Shown here piece after piece: positions 16,995 through 25,407 of a stretch of DNA of 34,267 bases. Under the pieces are notes generated by a model, which was given only the letters and a program-made list of their open reading frames with translations, had not been told where the DNA came from and searched no databases. Location: the NCBI GenBank assembly GCA_018333395.1, contig JAGXSQ010000014.1:1-34267 (forward strand). Reading direction: 5' to 3'. Made by a program: the position numbers and the translations under genes. The number at the start of each line of letters is the position of its first letter. The first letter of the stretch is position 1. This DNA comes from Dethiobacter sp. Lineage in GTDB: Bacteria; Bacillota_D; Dethiobacteria; Dethiobacterales; Dethiobacteraceae.

Positions 16995-17963
16995 TCATTC
17001 TGCAAGATGGCAAGCTACGCGATGACCTGGCGCAACTTCCCTGAAAAAGGGTGCCACCTCTTGACAGACGGGCATCTTATCGGAGCAGCGGGGGTGAAAA
17101 AGGCACCCTTGCGGAGGATGGGCTGGACTGGGCATATGGCTCTGGAGAAGGAGGCGTTGCTTCTTTGTTGTCGGATCCATGCTGGGAACGGCAGAAAGCA
17201 GCGCTTTGGAGTAAGGGTGGTAAGGATGGGCATAAAACTCGCTTTTAGGAGCTTCTTCTGCCAAAGTCCCCAGATACATAACGCCGACCCGGTCGGAAAT
17301 ATGTTTAATGACACTTAAATCATGGGAGATAAACAGATAGGTAAGGCTGAATTTTTCCTGCAATCCTTTAAGCAGGTTAATGATTTGTGCCTGAATTGAT
17401 ACGTCTAGTGCTGAAACGGGTTCATCAGCTACCACAAAGGAGGGCTGTAGCGCCAAAGCGCGGGCGATGACGACGCGTTGTCGTTGCCCGCCGGAAAATT
17501 CATGTGGATAGCGGTGGTGGTGATAAGGTGCTAGGCCACAGGCGTCCATGATATTTTCCACCACTTCCCTCCGCTTTTTGCCTTTGGCTAGACCGTGCGC
17601 TGCCAACCCTTCGGCAATGGCTTCGCCGGCGGTCATGCGGGGATTCAGTGAGCTGTAAGGATCCTGAAAAATAATTTGTATTTCTTTGCGCAGCTCGCGC
17701 AGCTGGTTTTTGCTTAGCTTAGCCATGTCCTGACCACGAAAATAAACCGCCCCGGCAGTGGGTTTTTGCAGCTGCAGAATAACTCTTCCCGTGGTAGACT
17801 TGCCTGAGCCGGACTCGCCTACCAGTCCGTATGTTTCTCCCTTGCTGATGGTAAAGGAGAGACCATCAACCGCCTTTACGAAGCGGGCCGTGCGGGAGAA
17901 GACACCGTCGTTGATCGGAAAATATTTTTTTAGGTTCTCAACCCTAACTAATAGGTCAGCCAT
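16995..17963 (-). CDS. Oligopeptide/dipeptide ABC transporter ATP-binding protein (OppF/DppF)
   Basis: ATPase of a peptide-uptake ABC importer, 322 residues. Walker A is GESGSGKST (49-57), the signature is FSGGQRQRVVIARAL (from 156), and Walker B ends VVADEP. The C-terminal oligopeptide-specific extension is seen in HPYHPYSKALLSAVPSMDP and the Cys motif GCLFHPRCSDKMPVC. In this family the extension carries an iron-sulfur cluster in some members. AAAGGAG precedes the ATG. It follows the OppD-like gene by 18 bases. No permease or binding-protein gene is in the window. Confidence 0.92.
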   Translation of the reverse strand: MADLLVRVENLKKYFPINDGVFSRTARFVKAVDGLSFTISKGETYGLVGESGSGKSTTGRVILQLQKPTAGAVYFRGQDMAKLSKNQLRELRKEIQIIFQDPYSSLNPRMTAGEAIAEGLAAHGLAKGKKRREVVENIMDACGLAPYHHHRYPHEFSGGQRQRVVIARALALQPSFVVADEPVSALDVSIQAQIINLLKGLQEKFSLTYLFISHDLSVIKHISDRVGVMYLGTLAEEAPKSEFYAHPYHPYSKALLSAVPSMDPTTKKQRLLLQSHMPSPAHPPQGCLFHPRCSDKMPVCQEVAPFFREVAPGHRVACHLAE

Positions 17964-17981
17964 AAACGCAAAAGCTCCTTT

Positions 17982-18959
17982 TTAGTCCTGATAAAGCCAG
18001 CATCTGACAAGGTGGCCTGGCCGGACTTCGCTTAAGGAGGGAGGTTGGCGGTGACATACTTCCAGGGCTTGCCGGCAGCGAGGATGAAACGAACAACCGG
18101 TGGGCATCTGCAGAGGGCTGGGAACTATTCCCGGAATAAAGTCCAGTTTTTCCTTTTCGGCACTGAGAGAGGGCTTGGACAGTAGCAATCCTCTGGTATA
18201 AGGATGACTTGGCTGGTGGAAAAGAGCTTCAACCGCAGCGCTTTCCACTACTTTGCCGGCATACATAACCACCACCCGGTCGGCCATCTCTGCTACTACC
18301 CCCAAATCATGAGTAATAAAAATTATCGCCATGCCGAATTTTTGCTGTACGTCCTTCATCAGCGCCAGAATCTGGGCCTGAATCGTGACGTCCAGCGCAG
18401 TGGTGGGCTCATCGACAATCAGCAATTTGGGGTTACAGGACAGCGCCATGGCCATCATGACGCGCTGCCTCATTCCACCGCTTAAATTGTGGGGGTAGTC
18501 GGATAAAACCCCTTCTGCCCTGGGGATACCTACAAGTTCAAGCATTTGGACAGATTTTCTTTTCGTTGTTTTCCGATTCGTCTTTTGATGCAATCGCAAG
18601 GTTTCCCCTAACTGCCTTCCGATGGTGAACAACGGATTCAGGGAAGTGAGGGGCTCCTGGAAAATCATCGCTATTTCCTTTCCTCTGATGTGCCGCATCT
18701 CGTTGATGGTTATGGTTAACAGGTCAATACCCTGAAAAATGACTTTACCGCTGGCGATCTTCCCCGGAGGTGAGGGAATCAGGCGCAGGATGCTGTAGGA
18801 AGCCACGCTTTTGCCGCAGCCGGATTCACCCACCAGACAAAGCACCTCGCCTGGCTTTACAGCAAACGAAACGCTGTCCACAGCACGGATAACACCGTTT
18901 TCAGTGTAAAAGTCAGTTGTCAGGTTTTCGACTTGCAGCAGGAAGTTGTCAGTTCCCAT
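17982..18959 (-). CDS. Oligopeptide/dipeptide ABC transporter ATP-binding protein (OppD/DppD)
   Basis: Partner ATPase, 325 residues from ATG 18959. The frame is open upstream, but the ATG at 18959 gives the usual short lead-in (NFLLQVENLTTDFYTENG) and has GGGGTG upstream. Walker A is GESGCGKS (44-51), the signature is LSGGMRQRVMMAMAL, and Walker B is LLIVDEPTTALDV. The C-terminal motif TGCSFHPRCRQALEVC is present. OppD and OppF normally pair as a heterodimer beneath OppB and OppC. Here both ATPase genes stand alone between leuA and the glucan cluster, so the rest of the transporter must be encoded elsewhere or the pair serves another one. Confidence 0.92.
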   Translation of the reverse strand: MGTDNFLLQVENLTTDFYTENGVIRAVDSVSFAVKPGEVLCLVGESGCGKSVASYSILRLIPSPPGKIASGKVIFQGIDLLTITINEMRHIRGKEIAMIFQEPLTSLNPLFTIGRQLGETLRLHQKTNRKTTKRKSVQMLELVGIPRAEGVLSDYPHNLSGGMRQRVMMAMALSCNPKLLIVDEPTTALDVTIQAQILALMKDVQQKFGMAIIFITHDLGVVAEMADRVVVMYAGKVVESAAVEALFHQPSHPYTRGLLLSKPSLSAEKEKLDFIPGIVPSPLQMPTGCSFHPRCRQALEVCHRQPPSLSEVRPGHLVRCWLYQD

Positions 18960-19168
18960 AAGCAGCACCCCGTAAGTTAATATTCTTGAGCAAGGGGGCT
19001 TCGCAAGGTCATCCAAAGCACTAATTATCGCTATCATTTTAACATAGGGAAATAATCGGGGCAACCTTCTGGCCTGGTTCCTTATGCTTTTGTCTTCCTG
19101 TTTTAGGAAGGATTTTAGCAGACGCTGGCGAACAGTTTAAGAGGCCGTATCAAAAAGGGGGAGTAGAG

Positions 19169-19609
19169 ATGCCTGGAGGTAAAAGGCCAGTCAGCGTTCT
19201 GCAGCTTATGGTACAAACACCTTGCGACCTGTTTGTTTTCTGGGAGATCAGCCGCGAATACTTGGCTCTGGCCAGAGCCGAAATCGAGGGGACGACAGCA
19301 GAGATGGTCCTGAGGCTCTGCCGGGAAGAGTGCGGACAATCGGCAGAAGCAGGCGCTATCTGCCTGGGGGGCGACGCTCTTTCCGGCTCACGTTATTTTG
19401 GCCGGCAAATGCCTCGGAGAACGTATTATGCAGAACTGGTGATTAGCTTTCGGGGCGGATATTTTACTCTGCTACGCTCTAACCGGGTCATGACACCGCC
19501 CTCTGGTCAAGAGACGGAAAAGAGCCCGTCCGTGACTGTGCAGTGGCCGGCTGTGCCGCCGAAGCTGCCATTTGCTTACTCGCCGGAAGAAAAGATGCGG
19601 GGTGACTAA
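19169..19609 (+). CDS. DUF4912 domain protein at the head of the glucan cluster
   Basis: 146 residues, function unknown. It resembles the DUF4912 family: an early TPCDLFVFWEIS motif, then YYAELVISFRGGYFTLLRSN with VMTPPSG after it. The fold suggests a small beta-rich binding domain, and family members often sit beside glycogen genes, so a carbohydrate-binding or regulatory role is likely (inference). AAGGGGGAG lies just before ATG 19169. Its stop lies one base before the TTG start of the large GH57-GT4 gene, so the two are probably coupled. Confidence 0.75.
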   Translation: MPGGKRPVSVLQLMVQTPCDLFVFWEISREYLALARAEIEGTTAEMVLRLCREECGQSAEAGAICLGGDALSGSRYFGRQMPRRTYYAELVISFRGGYFTLLRSNRVMTPPSGQETEKSPSVTVQWPAVPPKLPFAYSPEEKMRGD

Positions 19610-19610
19610 C

Positions 19611-22403
19611 TTGACCGTCGGCCGTTACCTGAGCTTAGTTCTTCATGCTCATCTGCCGTTTGTTTTTGAGGCTGATGAGCCGCATTACCTAGAAGAGCGG
19701 TGGTTTTATGAGGCGCTGACAGAATCTTATCTGCCGCTGCTTTTGAGCTTGGAGCGTCTGGCTGAGGAGGACGTGCCGTTTTGTCTAACGTTTTCGCTCT
19801 CGCCGACGCTTCTGGCGATGCTGGATAACCCTGTAATGGCCAGGCGATACAATGATTACCTGGGCAGCCTGATCTTGTTGGCTGAAAGCGAATGCCGCCT
19901 TACGCGGCAGGATGGGGAGTTAAATCGCTTAGCGAAGTTTTACCTAGAACGCTTTCAGTACTTGCAGGCTGCTTACCAGGAGCGTTACCAACGGAACCTG
20001 ATAGCTCCTTTTGCTCAGCTGCACAAGCAAGGGAAGGTTGAGCTAATCACGACCTGCGCTACGCATGGCTATCTGCCGCTAATGAAAACGAGAGAAGCGA
20101 TCAGGGCGCAGGTTGTTACGGGAGTCAGAGCGTTTGCCGGACGTTTTGGGTTTACCCCCCCCGGCATCTGGCTACCGGAGTGTGGTTATTTCCCAGGGCT
20201 CGATGAGGTTTTGGCCGAGGAGGGAATAGGTTACACTTTTGTGGATAGCCACGGGTTGCGGCACGCCTTTCCGGTACCGCAAAATGACGTCTACGCACCG
20301 GTGCGGACAGCGGCAGGCGTGGTTTTTTTCGCCCGCGACCCGGAGACCTCCGCTCAGGTTTGGAGCGTGGACTCCGGATATCCAGGCGATCCCGATTACC
20401 GCGAATATTACCGTGATATTGGCTTTGATTTGGACGAGAAATATTTGCGAAAATTTCTGCCGTATAACGTGCGCGTCAATACTGGTTTAAAATATTATCG
20501 CGTGACAGGGAAAGGTCAGCATAAAGAATTGTACCATCCGGAACGGGCGCTGGCACGCGCCCGGGAGCATGCTGGCAATTTCAATTTTAATAGGACAAAA
20601 CAGCTGGAGCACCTGGAGGCAGTCTGCAGTCGGCCGCCGATTGTCACGGCGCTATATGATGCAGAGCTTTTTGGGCACTGGTGGTTTGAGGGACCAACAT
20701 TTCTGGCCGAAGCGGTTCGGCAGATGACGAGAAATGGGGACGCTTTTGCTTTGACCGTACCATCCCGCTATCTGGATGAGCACGGCCCGGCGGAGACGGT
20801 GGAGCTGTCTCATTCCAGTTGGGGTGAAGGTGGCTACAGTAAGGTTTGGCTCAACCCCTCGAATGATTGGCTCTACCCTCGCTATCACCGGGCGGAAAGC
20901 GCGCTGGTAGCATATGACTCTGTTAGGACAACCAGCGTATCAGAGGAACGCCTGCGCAGTCAAGCGGCCCGTGAACTACTGCTGGCCCAAAGTTCAGACT
21001 GGGCCTTTATGATTAACGCCGGCACGACTGAGGAGTATGCGCGACAGCGGGCTCTCCGGCATCTGGAGAACTTTGCGCGCCTAGAAGAGATGCTGGAGAC
21101 GGGAGCCGTTGACGCAGAGGTTCTGGCCGGGTTGGAGAGACGTGTCGCCGGACTTTTTCCTGACTTGGCTGGTACCTACGCGCCCGATCTCCCCCGCGTT
21201 TGCCCAGGAAATCTGGCCGCTCCCCATGTGCTGATGCTTTCTTGGGAATACCCGCCGCAGGTGATGGGCGGCTTGTCTCGTCACGTTGACGACCTCAGCC
21301 AGGCCCTGTCTCATATTGGCCAGTCGGTCAGCGTGCTGACTTCTTTAGGTGAAGGAACGCCTCCTTTCGAGTTTAATGACCGTGTCTCTGTCTATCGCGC
21401 TGCTCCATACCAGCAAGCGGGAGAGGAGATAGATTTCTACAACTGGGTTGTGCAGCTTAATCTCGTTTTTTTTGAAGTGGCGCAAAAAATTAGTCCTGCC
21501 AACCGTTACGCCGTGCTTCACGCCCATGACTGGCTGGTAGGACCGGCCGCCCTGGCTTTGCGCCGTTTTTTCCGTCTCCCGCTAGTCGTTACTATTCACG
21601 CTACGGAATACGGGCGAAACAGCGGTTTGCATACAGAGCTACAGCGAAAAATTAACGACCAGGAACAAAGACTCGTACTGGAGGCCGACCGTGTTATCTG
21701 TTGCAGTGACTTTATGGCCCGGGAAATAGTGCAGCTTTTTGGCATTTCTGCGGAGAAGGTGACGGTAATTGAAAACGGCGTGCATCCGCATAAGATAAGT
21801 GCGGGGAAACTTTCCGGCCAAGAGAGAAGACGCTACGCTCGGGATGACGAAGCACTGATTTTTTTTGTTGGTCGCCTGGTAAAAGAAAAAGGACTCGAAG
21901 TGTTGCTTTCTGCGTTGGTCCCTATTTTTGCCGTCGAACAAAGTGTGCGGGCTGTGATTGCTGGCAAGGGGCCGCTACTGCCAGAACTTGAGCAGCAGGC
22001 AAGCAGACTGGGCCTTCGGGATCGGGTTACCTTTACCGGCTTTTTGTCGGACGAGGAGCGCAACCGACTGCTGGCTACAGCAGATCTAGCGGTCTTTCCT
22101 AGCCTGTACGAGCCGTTTGGTATTGTAGTGCTGGAAGCGATGGCTGCCGGATTACCGGTGATTGTCTCTGACGTAGGCGGGATGAGCGAAGTGGTGGAGC
22201 ACGGCGCAGACGGCTTAAAAGTCCCTCCCGGAGATGCTGCCGCCTTGTCGGCTGCTATTCTGGCACTGCTGAGAGACCGAGAATTGAGATCACGCCTTGG
22301 AAATGGCGCTAGAAACAAAGTAACCGCTGCTTACTCCTGGAAGGAGTTGGCAGGGAGGACAAAGCGGCTATACCTGGAGGTGTGGAGAAAACATCACGGA
22401 TAA
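19611..22403 (+). CDS. GH57 1,4-alpha-glucan branching enzyme fused to GT4 glucan synthase-like domain
   Basis: Two-domain protein, 930 residues from TTG 19611 (GGGGTG six bases upstream; GTG 19602 is an alternative). Residues 1 to about 520 are a GH57/DUF1957 branching-enzyme-like module: VLHAHLPFVFE at the start, likely nucleophile Glu190 in GIWLPECGYFPG, likely acid Asp350 in YDAELFGHWWFEGP. From about 538 a GT-B glycosyltransferase of family GT4 begins (MLSWEYPPQVMGGLSRHV, the glycogen-synthase-like glycine motif) and ends with YEPFGIVVLEAMAAGLPVI, giving the E-x7-E pair Glu834/Glu842. The fusion could elongate and branch an alpha-1,4-glucan in one polypeptide. The sugar-nucleotide donor is unknown; no glgC is nearby. 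Confidence 0.88.
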   Translation: MTVGRYLSLVLHAHLPFVFEADEPHYLEERWFYEALTESYLPLLLSLERLAEEDVPFCLTFSLSPTLLAMLDNPVMARRYNDYLGSLILLAESECRLTRQDGELNRLAKFYLERFQYLQAAYQERYQRNLIAPFAQLHKQGKVELITTCATHGYLPLMKTREAIRAQVVTGVRAFAGRFGFTPPGIWLPECGYFPGLDEVLAEEGIGYTFVDSHGLRHAFPVPQNDVYAPVRTAAGVVFFARDPETSAQVWSVDSGYPGDPDYREYYRDIGFDLDEKYLRKFLPYNVRVNTGLKYYRVTGKGQHKELYHPERALARAREHAGNFNFNRTKQLEHLEAVCSRPPIVTALYDAELFGHWWFEGPTFLAEAVRQMTRNGDAFALTVPSRYLDEHGPAETVELSHSSWGEGGYSKVWLNPSNDWLYPRYHRAESALVAYDSVRTTSVSEERLRSQAARELLLAQSSDWAFMINAGTTEEYARQRALRHLENFARLEEMLETGAVDAEVLAGLERRVAGLFPDLAGTYAPDLPRVCPGNLAAPHVLMLSWEYPPQVMGGLSRHVDDLSQALSHIGQSVSVLTSLGEGTPPFEFNDRVSVYRAAPYQQAGEEIDFYNWVVQLNLVFFEVAQKISPANRYAVLHAHDWLVGPAALALRRFFRLPLVVTIHATEYGRNSGLHTELQRKINDQEQRLVLEADRVICCSDFMAREIVQLFGISAEKVTVIENGVHPHKISAGKLSGQERRRYARDDEALIFFVGRLVKEKGLEVLLSALVPIFAVEQSVRAVIAGKGPLLPELEQQASRLGLRDRVTFTGFLSDEERNRLLATADLAVFPSLYEPFGIVVLEAMAAGLPVIVSDVGGMSEVVEHGADGLKVPPGDAAALSAAILALLRDRELRSRLGNGARNKVTAAYSWKELAGRTKRLYLEVWRKHHG

Positions 22404-22431
22404 ACTTAACTCGAGTAGGGAGGGCTGCTGG

Positions 22432-24414
22432 ATGGTCAGACCGCTTGTGCTTGGCAACGGGCAGCTGCTGGTCAATTTTGACGCTGCGCTTAATATGCGT
22501 GACCTGTATTTTCCTTATGTAGGTCAGCTGAATCAGATAGGCGGGCATTACTGTTCTTTTGGCGTTTGGATTGAGGGACGATTTTCTTGGTGTCATGACC
22601 CCCAGTGGGAGAAAAAACTGGCCTATAAACCTGAAGCACTCGTCAGCGATGTGGTAGCGCGGCACCAAGGGTTACAGTTGGAAGTGACGATCAATGACGC
22701 TGTGCACTTTACCGACAATATTTATTTAAAGAAGATGCAGTTCAAAAACTTGGCCAGCTACAAAAGAGAAGTGCGCGTCTTTTTTACCCACGACTTTTCT
22801 ATTGACGAGAGCGAAGTGGGTGACACCGCGGTCTACAGCCCGGAACTTTCGGCAGTTTATCATTATAAGCGTAATCGTTATCTCTTGGCCAATGGCCGGG
22901 CTGGTGGCGAGCGGATTTATGAATTTACTACCGGGGTGAAGCGGTTTGGCGGCGCCGAAGGCACTTGGCGGGATGCGGAAGACGGCAGGTTGGCCAACAA
23001 CCCTATTGCCCAGGGATCGGTGGACAGCACCATTTCTTTCCGGCTGCATCTTGATGACTACGGTGAAGGAACGCTCTATTACTGGGTGGTAGTAGCCAAG
23101 AACTACCAAGAAATGAAAAATCTGGACGCCTATGTGGTCGATCGTACACCTGCCAAACTTATTGAGCGTATAGAGTCGTTCTGGAGGACCTGGGTCAATA
23201 AACAGGGCACGGACTTTGCCCATCTGCCGCAAAACGTGGTAGACCAGTATAAACGCAGTCTCCTTTTAATCCGCACCCATATTGACCGTCAGACCGGTGC
23301 TATTATCGCTGCCAGCGACTCTGACATCCTGCACTACAACCGTGACCATTACAGCTACATGTGGCCAAGAGACGGCGCCTTGGTAGCTATGGCTGCTATT
23401 AAAACAGGCTACGAAGAGATCGTGAAGGAGTTTTTCTATTTCTGCGAAAATTCTCTGACCGACATGGGTTTTCTGATGCATAAATATAATCCTGACGGTT
23501 CCGTGGGGTCTTCCTGGCACGCCTGGGTGGAAAACGGGCGGGCCCAGTTGCCGATTCAGGAAGATGAAACGGCACTTGTGATTTGCGCTTTGTGGGAATA
23601 CTATGAGCACCACCGTGACCTGAACTTCGTCCAGTTCTGCTATCGTGGCTTTATCAAGCCGGCAGCAGATTTTCTGGTCAGTTACCTTGATAACGCCCTC
23701 AACTTGCCTCTGCCGAGCTACGACCTCTGGGAAGAAAGGCGCGGTATTTTTACCTATACCGCCTCCACTGTCTTTGCGGCGTTGCAGGCTGCGGCGCAGT
23801 TTGCCGAAATTTTAGGCGAGGAGGAGAAATTTCACCTTTATCTCGAGACCTCGCGCAGGGTGCAGCAGGGCATTCTTCAACACCTGTACGACGAGGAGAA
23901 GGGTCGTTTTATCCGCGGCTTTAGAGTCAGAGCAGATGGAAGCTACGAAAAAGACTTTACTCTGGAGAGTTCCTGCTTTGCTCTTTTTGCTTTTCACGTG
24001 TTGCCGGCTTCAGACGAGCGAGTTGTCAGGACGATGCAAGCTATTGAGGAAGGGCTGTGGGTTAAAACGAGTGTCGGTGGTATCGCTCGCTATACCGATG
24101 ACTGGTACCTGCAAAAGTCTAAGGACCTAGCCAATGTACCGGGAAATCCCTGGATTATTTGCACTTTGTGGCTGGCCAAGTGGTATATAGCCAAAGCGAA
24201 AGTCCCGGAAGAACTGGAGAGGGCCATGGAACTCTTGATGTGGGCGGAACGCAGGGCCCTTGATACTGGAGTTCTGCCCGAGCAGTTGCACCCGTACACC
24301 GGCGAGCCGGTTTCCGTGGCGCCCCTGACATGGTCGCACGCCACGTTTGTTGATGTCGTTTATGATTATGCCAAAAAGTACCGAGAACTGACGGAAATCA
24401 CCTGCCGGTGGTAA
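22432..24414 (+). CDS. Glycoside hydrolase family 15 (glucoamylase-like)
   Basis: 660 residues, no signal peptide, so probably cytoplasmic. The N-terminal beta-sandwich starts RPLVLGNGQLLVNFDAAL. The (alpha/alpha)6 barrel follows with YNRDHYSYMWPRDGALVAMA. The catalytic pair is likely in IQEDETALVICALWEYY (Glu377 or Glu379) and LPEQLHPYTGEPVSVAPLTW (Glu617). Such enzymes release glucose from the non-reducing ends of alpha-glucans or short maltodextrins. AGGGAGGG precedes ATG 22432. It sits between the synthase/branching fusion and a sugar kinase, which could phosphorylate the glucose it releases. Confidence 0.9.
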   Translation: MVRPLVLGNGQLLVNFDAALNMRDLYFPYVGQLNQIGGHYCSFGVWIEGRFSWCHDPQWEKKLAYKPEALVSDVVARHQGLQLEVTINDAVHFTDNIYLKKMQFKNLASYKREVRVFFTHDFSIDESEVGDTAVYSPELSAVYHYKRNRYLLANGRAGGERIYEFTTGVKRFGGAEGTWRDAEDGRLANNPIAQGSVDSTISFRLHLDDYGEGTLYYWVVVAKNYQEMKNLDAYVVDRTPAKLIERIESFWRTWVNKQGTDFAHLPQNVVDQYKRSLLLIRTHIDRQTGAIIAASDSDILHYNRDHYSYMWPRDGALVAMAAIKTGYEEIVKEFFYFCENSLTDMGFLMHKYNPDGSVGSSWHAWVENGRAQLPIQEDETALVICALWEYYEHHRDLNFVQFCYRGFIKPAADFLVSYLDNALNLPLPSYDLWEERRGIFTYTASTVFAALQAAAQFAEILGEEEKFHLYLETSRRVQQGILQHLYDEEKGRFIRGFRVRADGSYEKDFTLESSCFALFAFHVLPASDERVVRTMQAIEEGLWVKTSVGGIARYTDDWYLQKSKDLANVPGNPWIICTLWLAKWYIAKAKVPEELERAMELLMWAERRALDTGVLPEQLHPYTGEPVSVAPLTWSHATFVDVVYDYAKKYRELTEITCRW

Positions 24415-24426
24415 AGGAGCGCTGAC

Positions 24427-25392
24427 GTGAAAGAAAAGCTGTACGCTGCTATTGACCTGGGCGGTACCAAAATTTACACAGTTCTGGGGGATGGGAAAGG
24501 GACTATCTTGGCCAGTGAACTGCTAGGCACCAAGGCTGCTGACGGGCCGCTGGCGGTGTTGGAGCAATTGCAGCAGTCAGTATCCGGGCTGCTGGCAAAG
24601 ACGTCCTACCGCCTGACGGATTTGCGTGCTGTCGGTGTTTGTGCCGCTGGCTTTTTTGACTGGCGCAAAAAACTTTTGGTTCATTCACCCAATATGGCCG
24701 GCTGGGACAATGTTCCTCTGGAGCGGGAACTGGCCGAACGGCTTGGTCTGCCGGTGCTGGCCGAAAACGATGCCAATGCCGCCGCGCTGGGGGAAGCGCG
24801 GTGTGGCGCCGGCAGCGGCGCTAGCGAGCTGATTTTTGTGACAGTAAGCACCGGCATCGGAGCCGGCCTTGTACTCAACGGACAGATTTACAGGGGTGCG
24901 GGCGGGTTTGCCGGGGAGGTGGGCCATATGGTGGTGCGGCCAGATGGGCCGACGTGTGGCTGCGGACGTCGCGGCTGTCTGGAAACTGTCGCTTCTGGCA
25001 CGGCCATGGCTAGAGTAGCGCGTGCTGCTGTGCTGGCGGGGCAGGAGACGCTGCTGGCACGCCTTGCGGAAGAGAACGGCGGTCGCCTGGAAGCGCCCCA
25101 AGTCTTTGATGCTGCGTCTCGGGGCGATAAGACAGCCAGCCAAATACTGACTGAAGCCAGTTATTTTCTCGGTGTAGGACTGGTCAATATCGTCAACCTG
25201 TTAAACCCGCAAATCATCGTTATCGGCGGAGGTGTTGCCTCCGCTGGCGAAATATTTTTCCAACCATTGCGGGAGGCGATAGCGCAAAAAGCTATTCCAC
25301 CGGCGGCGGCCGACGTCACGCTGCGTGGGGCGAAGCTGGGCATGGCGGCGGGAGTCACCGGTATGCTGTGCCATCTTGCCGATCATTATTAA
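24427..25392 (+). CDS. ROK family glucokinase
   Basis: 321 residues from GTG 24427, with AAAGGAG just upstream overlapping the end of the GH15 gene. The ATP motif AAIDLGGTKIYTVLGDG is at the N-terminus. The catalytic Asp is in LAENDANAAALGEARCGAG, and the ROK zinc motif in GHMVVRPDGPTCGCGRRGCL begins at Cys177. IIVIGGGVASAGE is near the C-terminus. Glucose is the most probable substrate given the neighbours (glucose to glucose-6-phosphate), though ROK kinases vary in sugar. Confidence 0.9.
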   Translation: MKEKLYAAIDLGGTKIYTVLGDGKGTILASELLGTKAADGPLAVLEQLQQSVSGLLAKTSYRLTDLRAVGVCAAGFFDWRKKLLVHSPNMAGWDNVPLERELAERLGLPVLAENDANAAALGEARCGAGSGASELIFVTVSTGIGAGLVLNGQIYRGAGGFAGEVGHMVVRPDGPTCGCGRRGCLETVASGTAMARVARAAVLAGQETLLARLAEENGGRLEAPQVFDAASRGDKTASQILTEASYFLGVGLVNIVNLLNPQIIVIGGGVASAGEIFFQPLREAIAQKAIPPAAADVTLRGAKLGMAAGVTGMLCHLADHY

Positions 25393-25407
25393 AAGTGGGG
25401 GATAGGA

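Noticed and set aside
18960..19168. Promoter for the glucan cluster or for the dipeptide ATPases
   Set aside because: Several AT-rich hexamers exist (for example GATAAT on the minus strand near 19025), but no pair with good -35 and spacing; not called.
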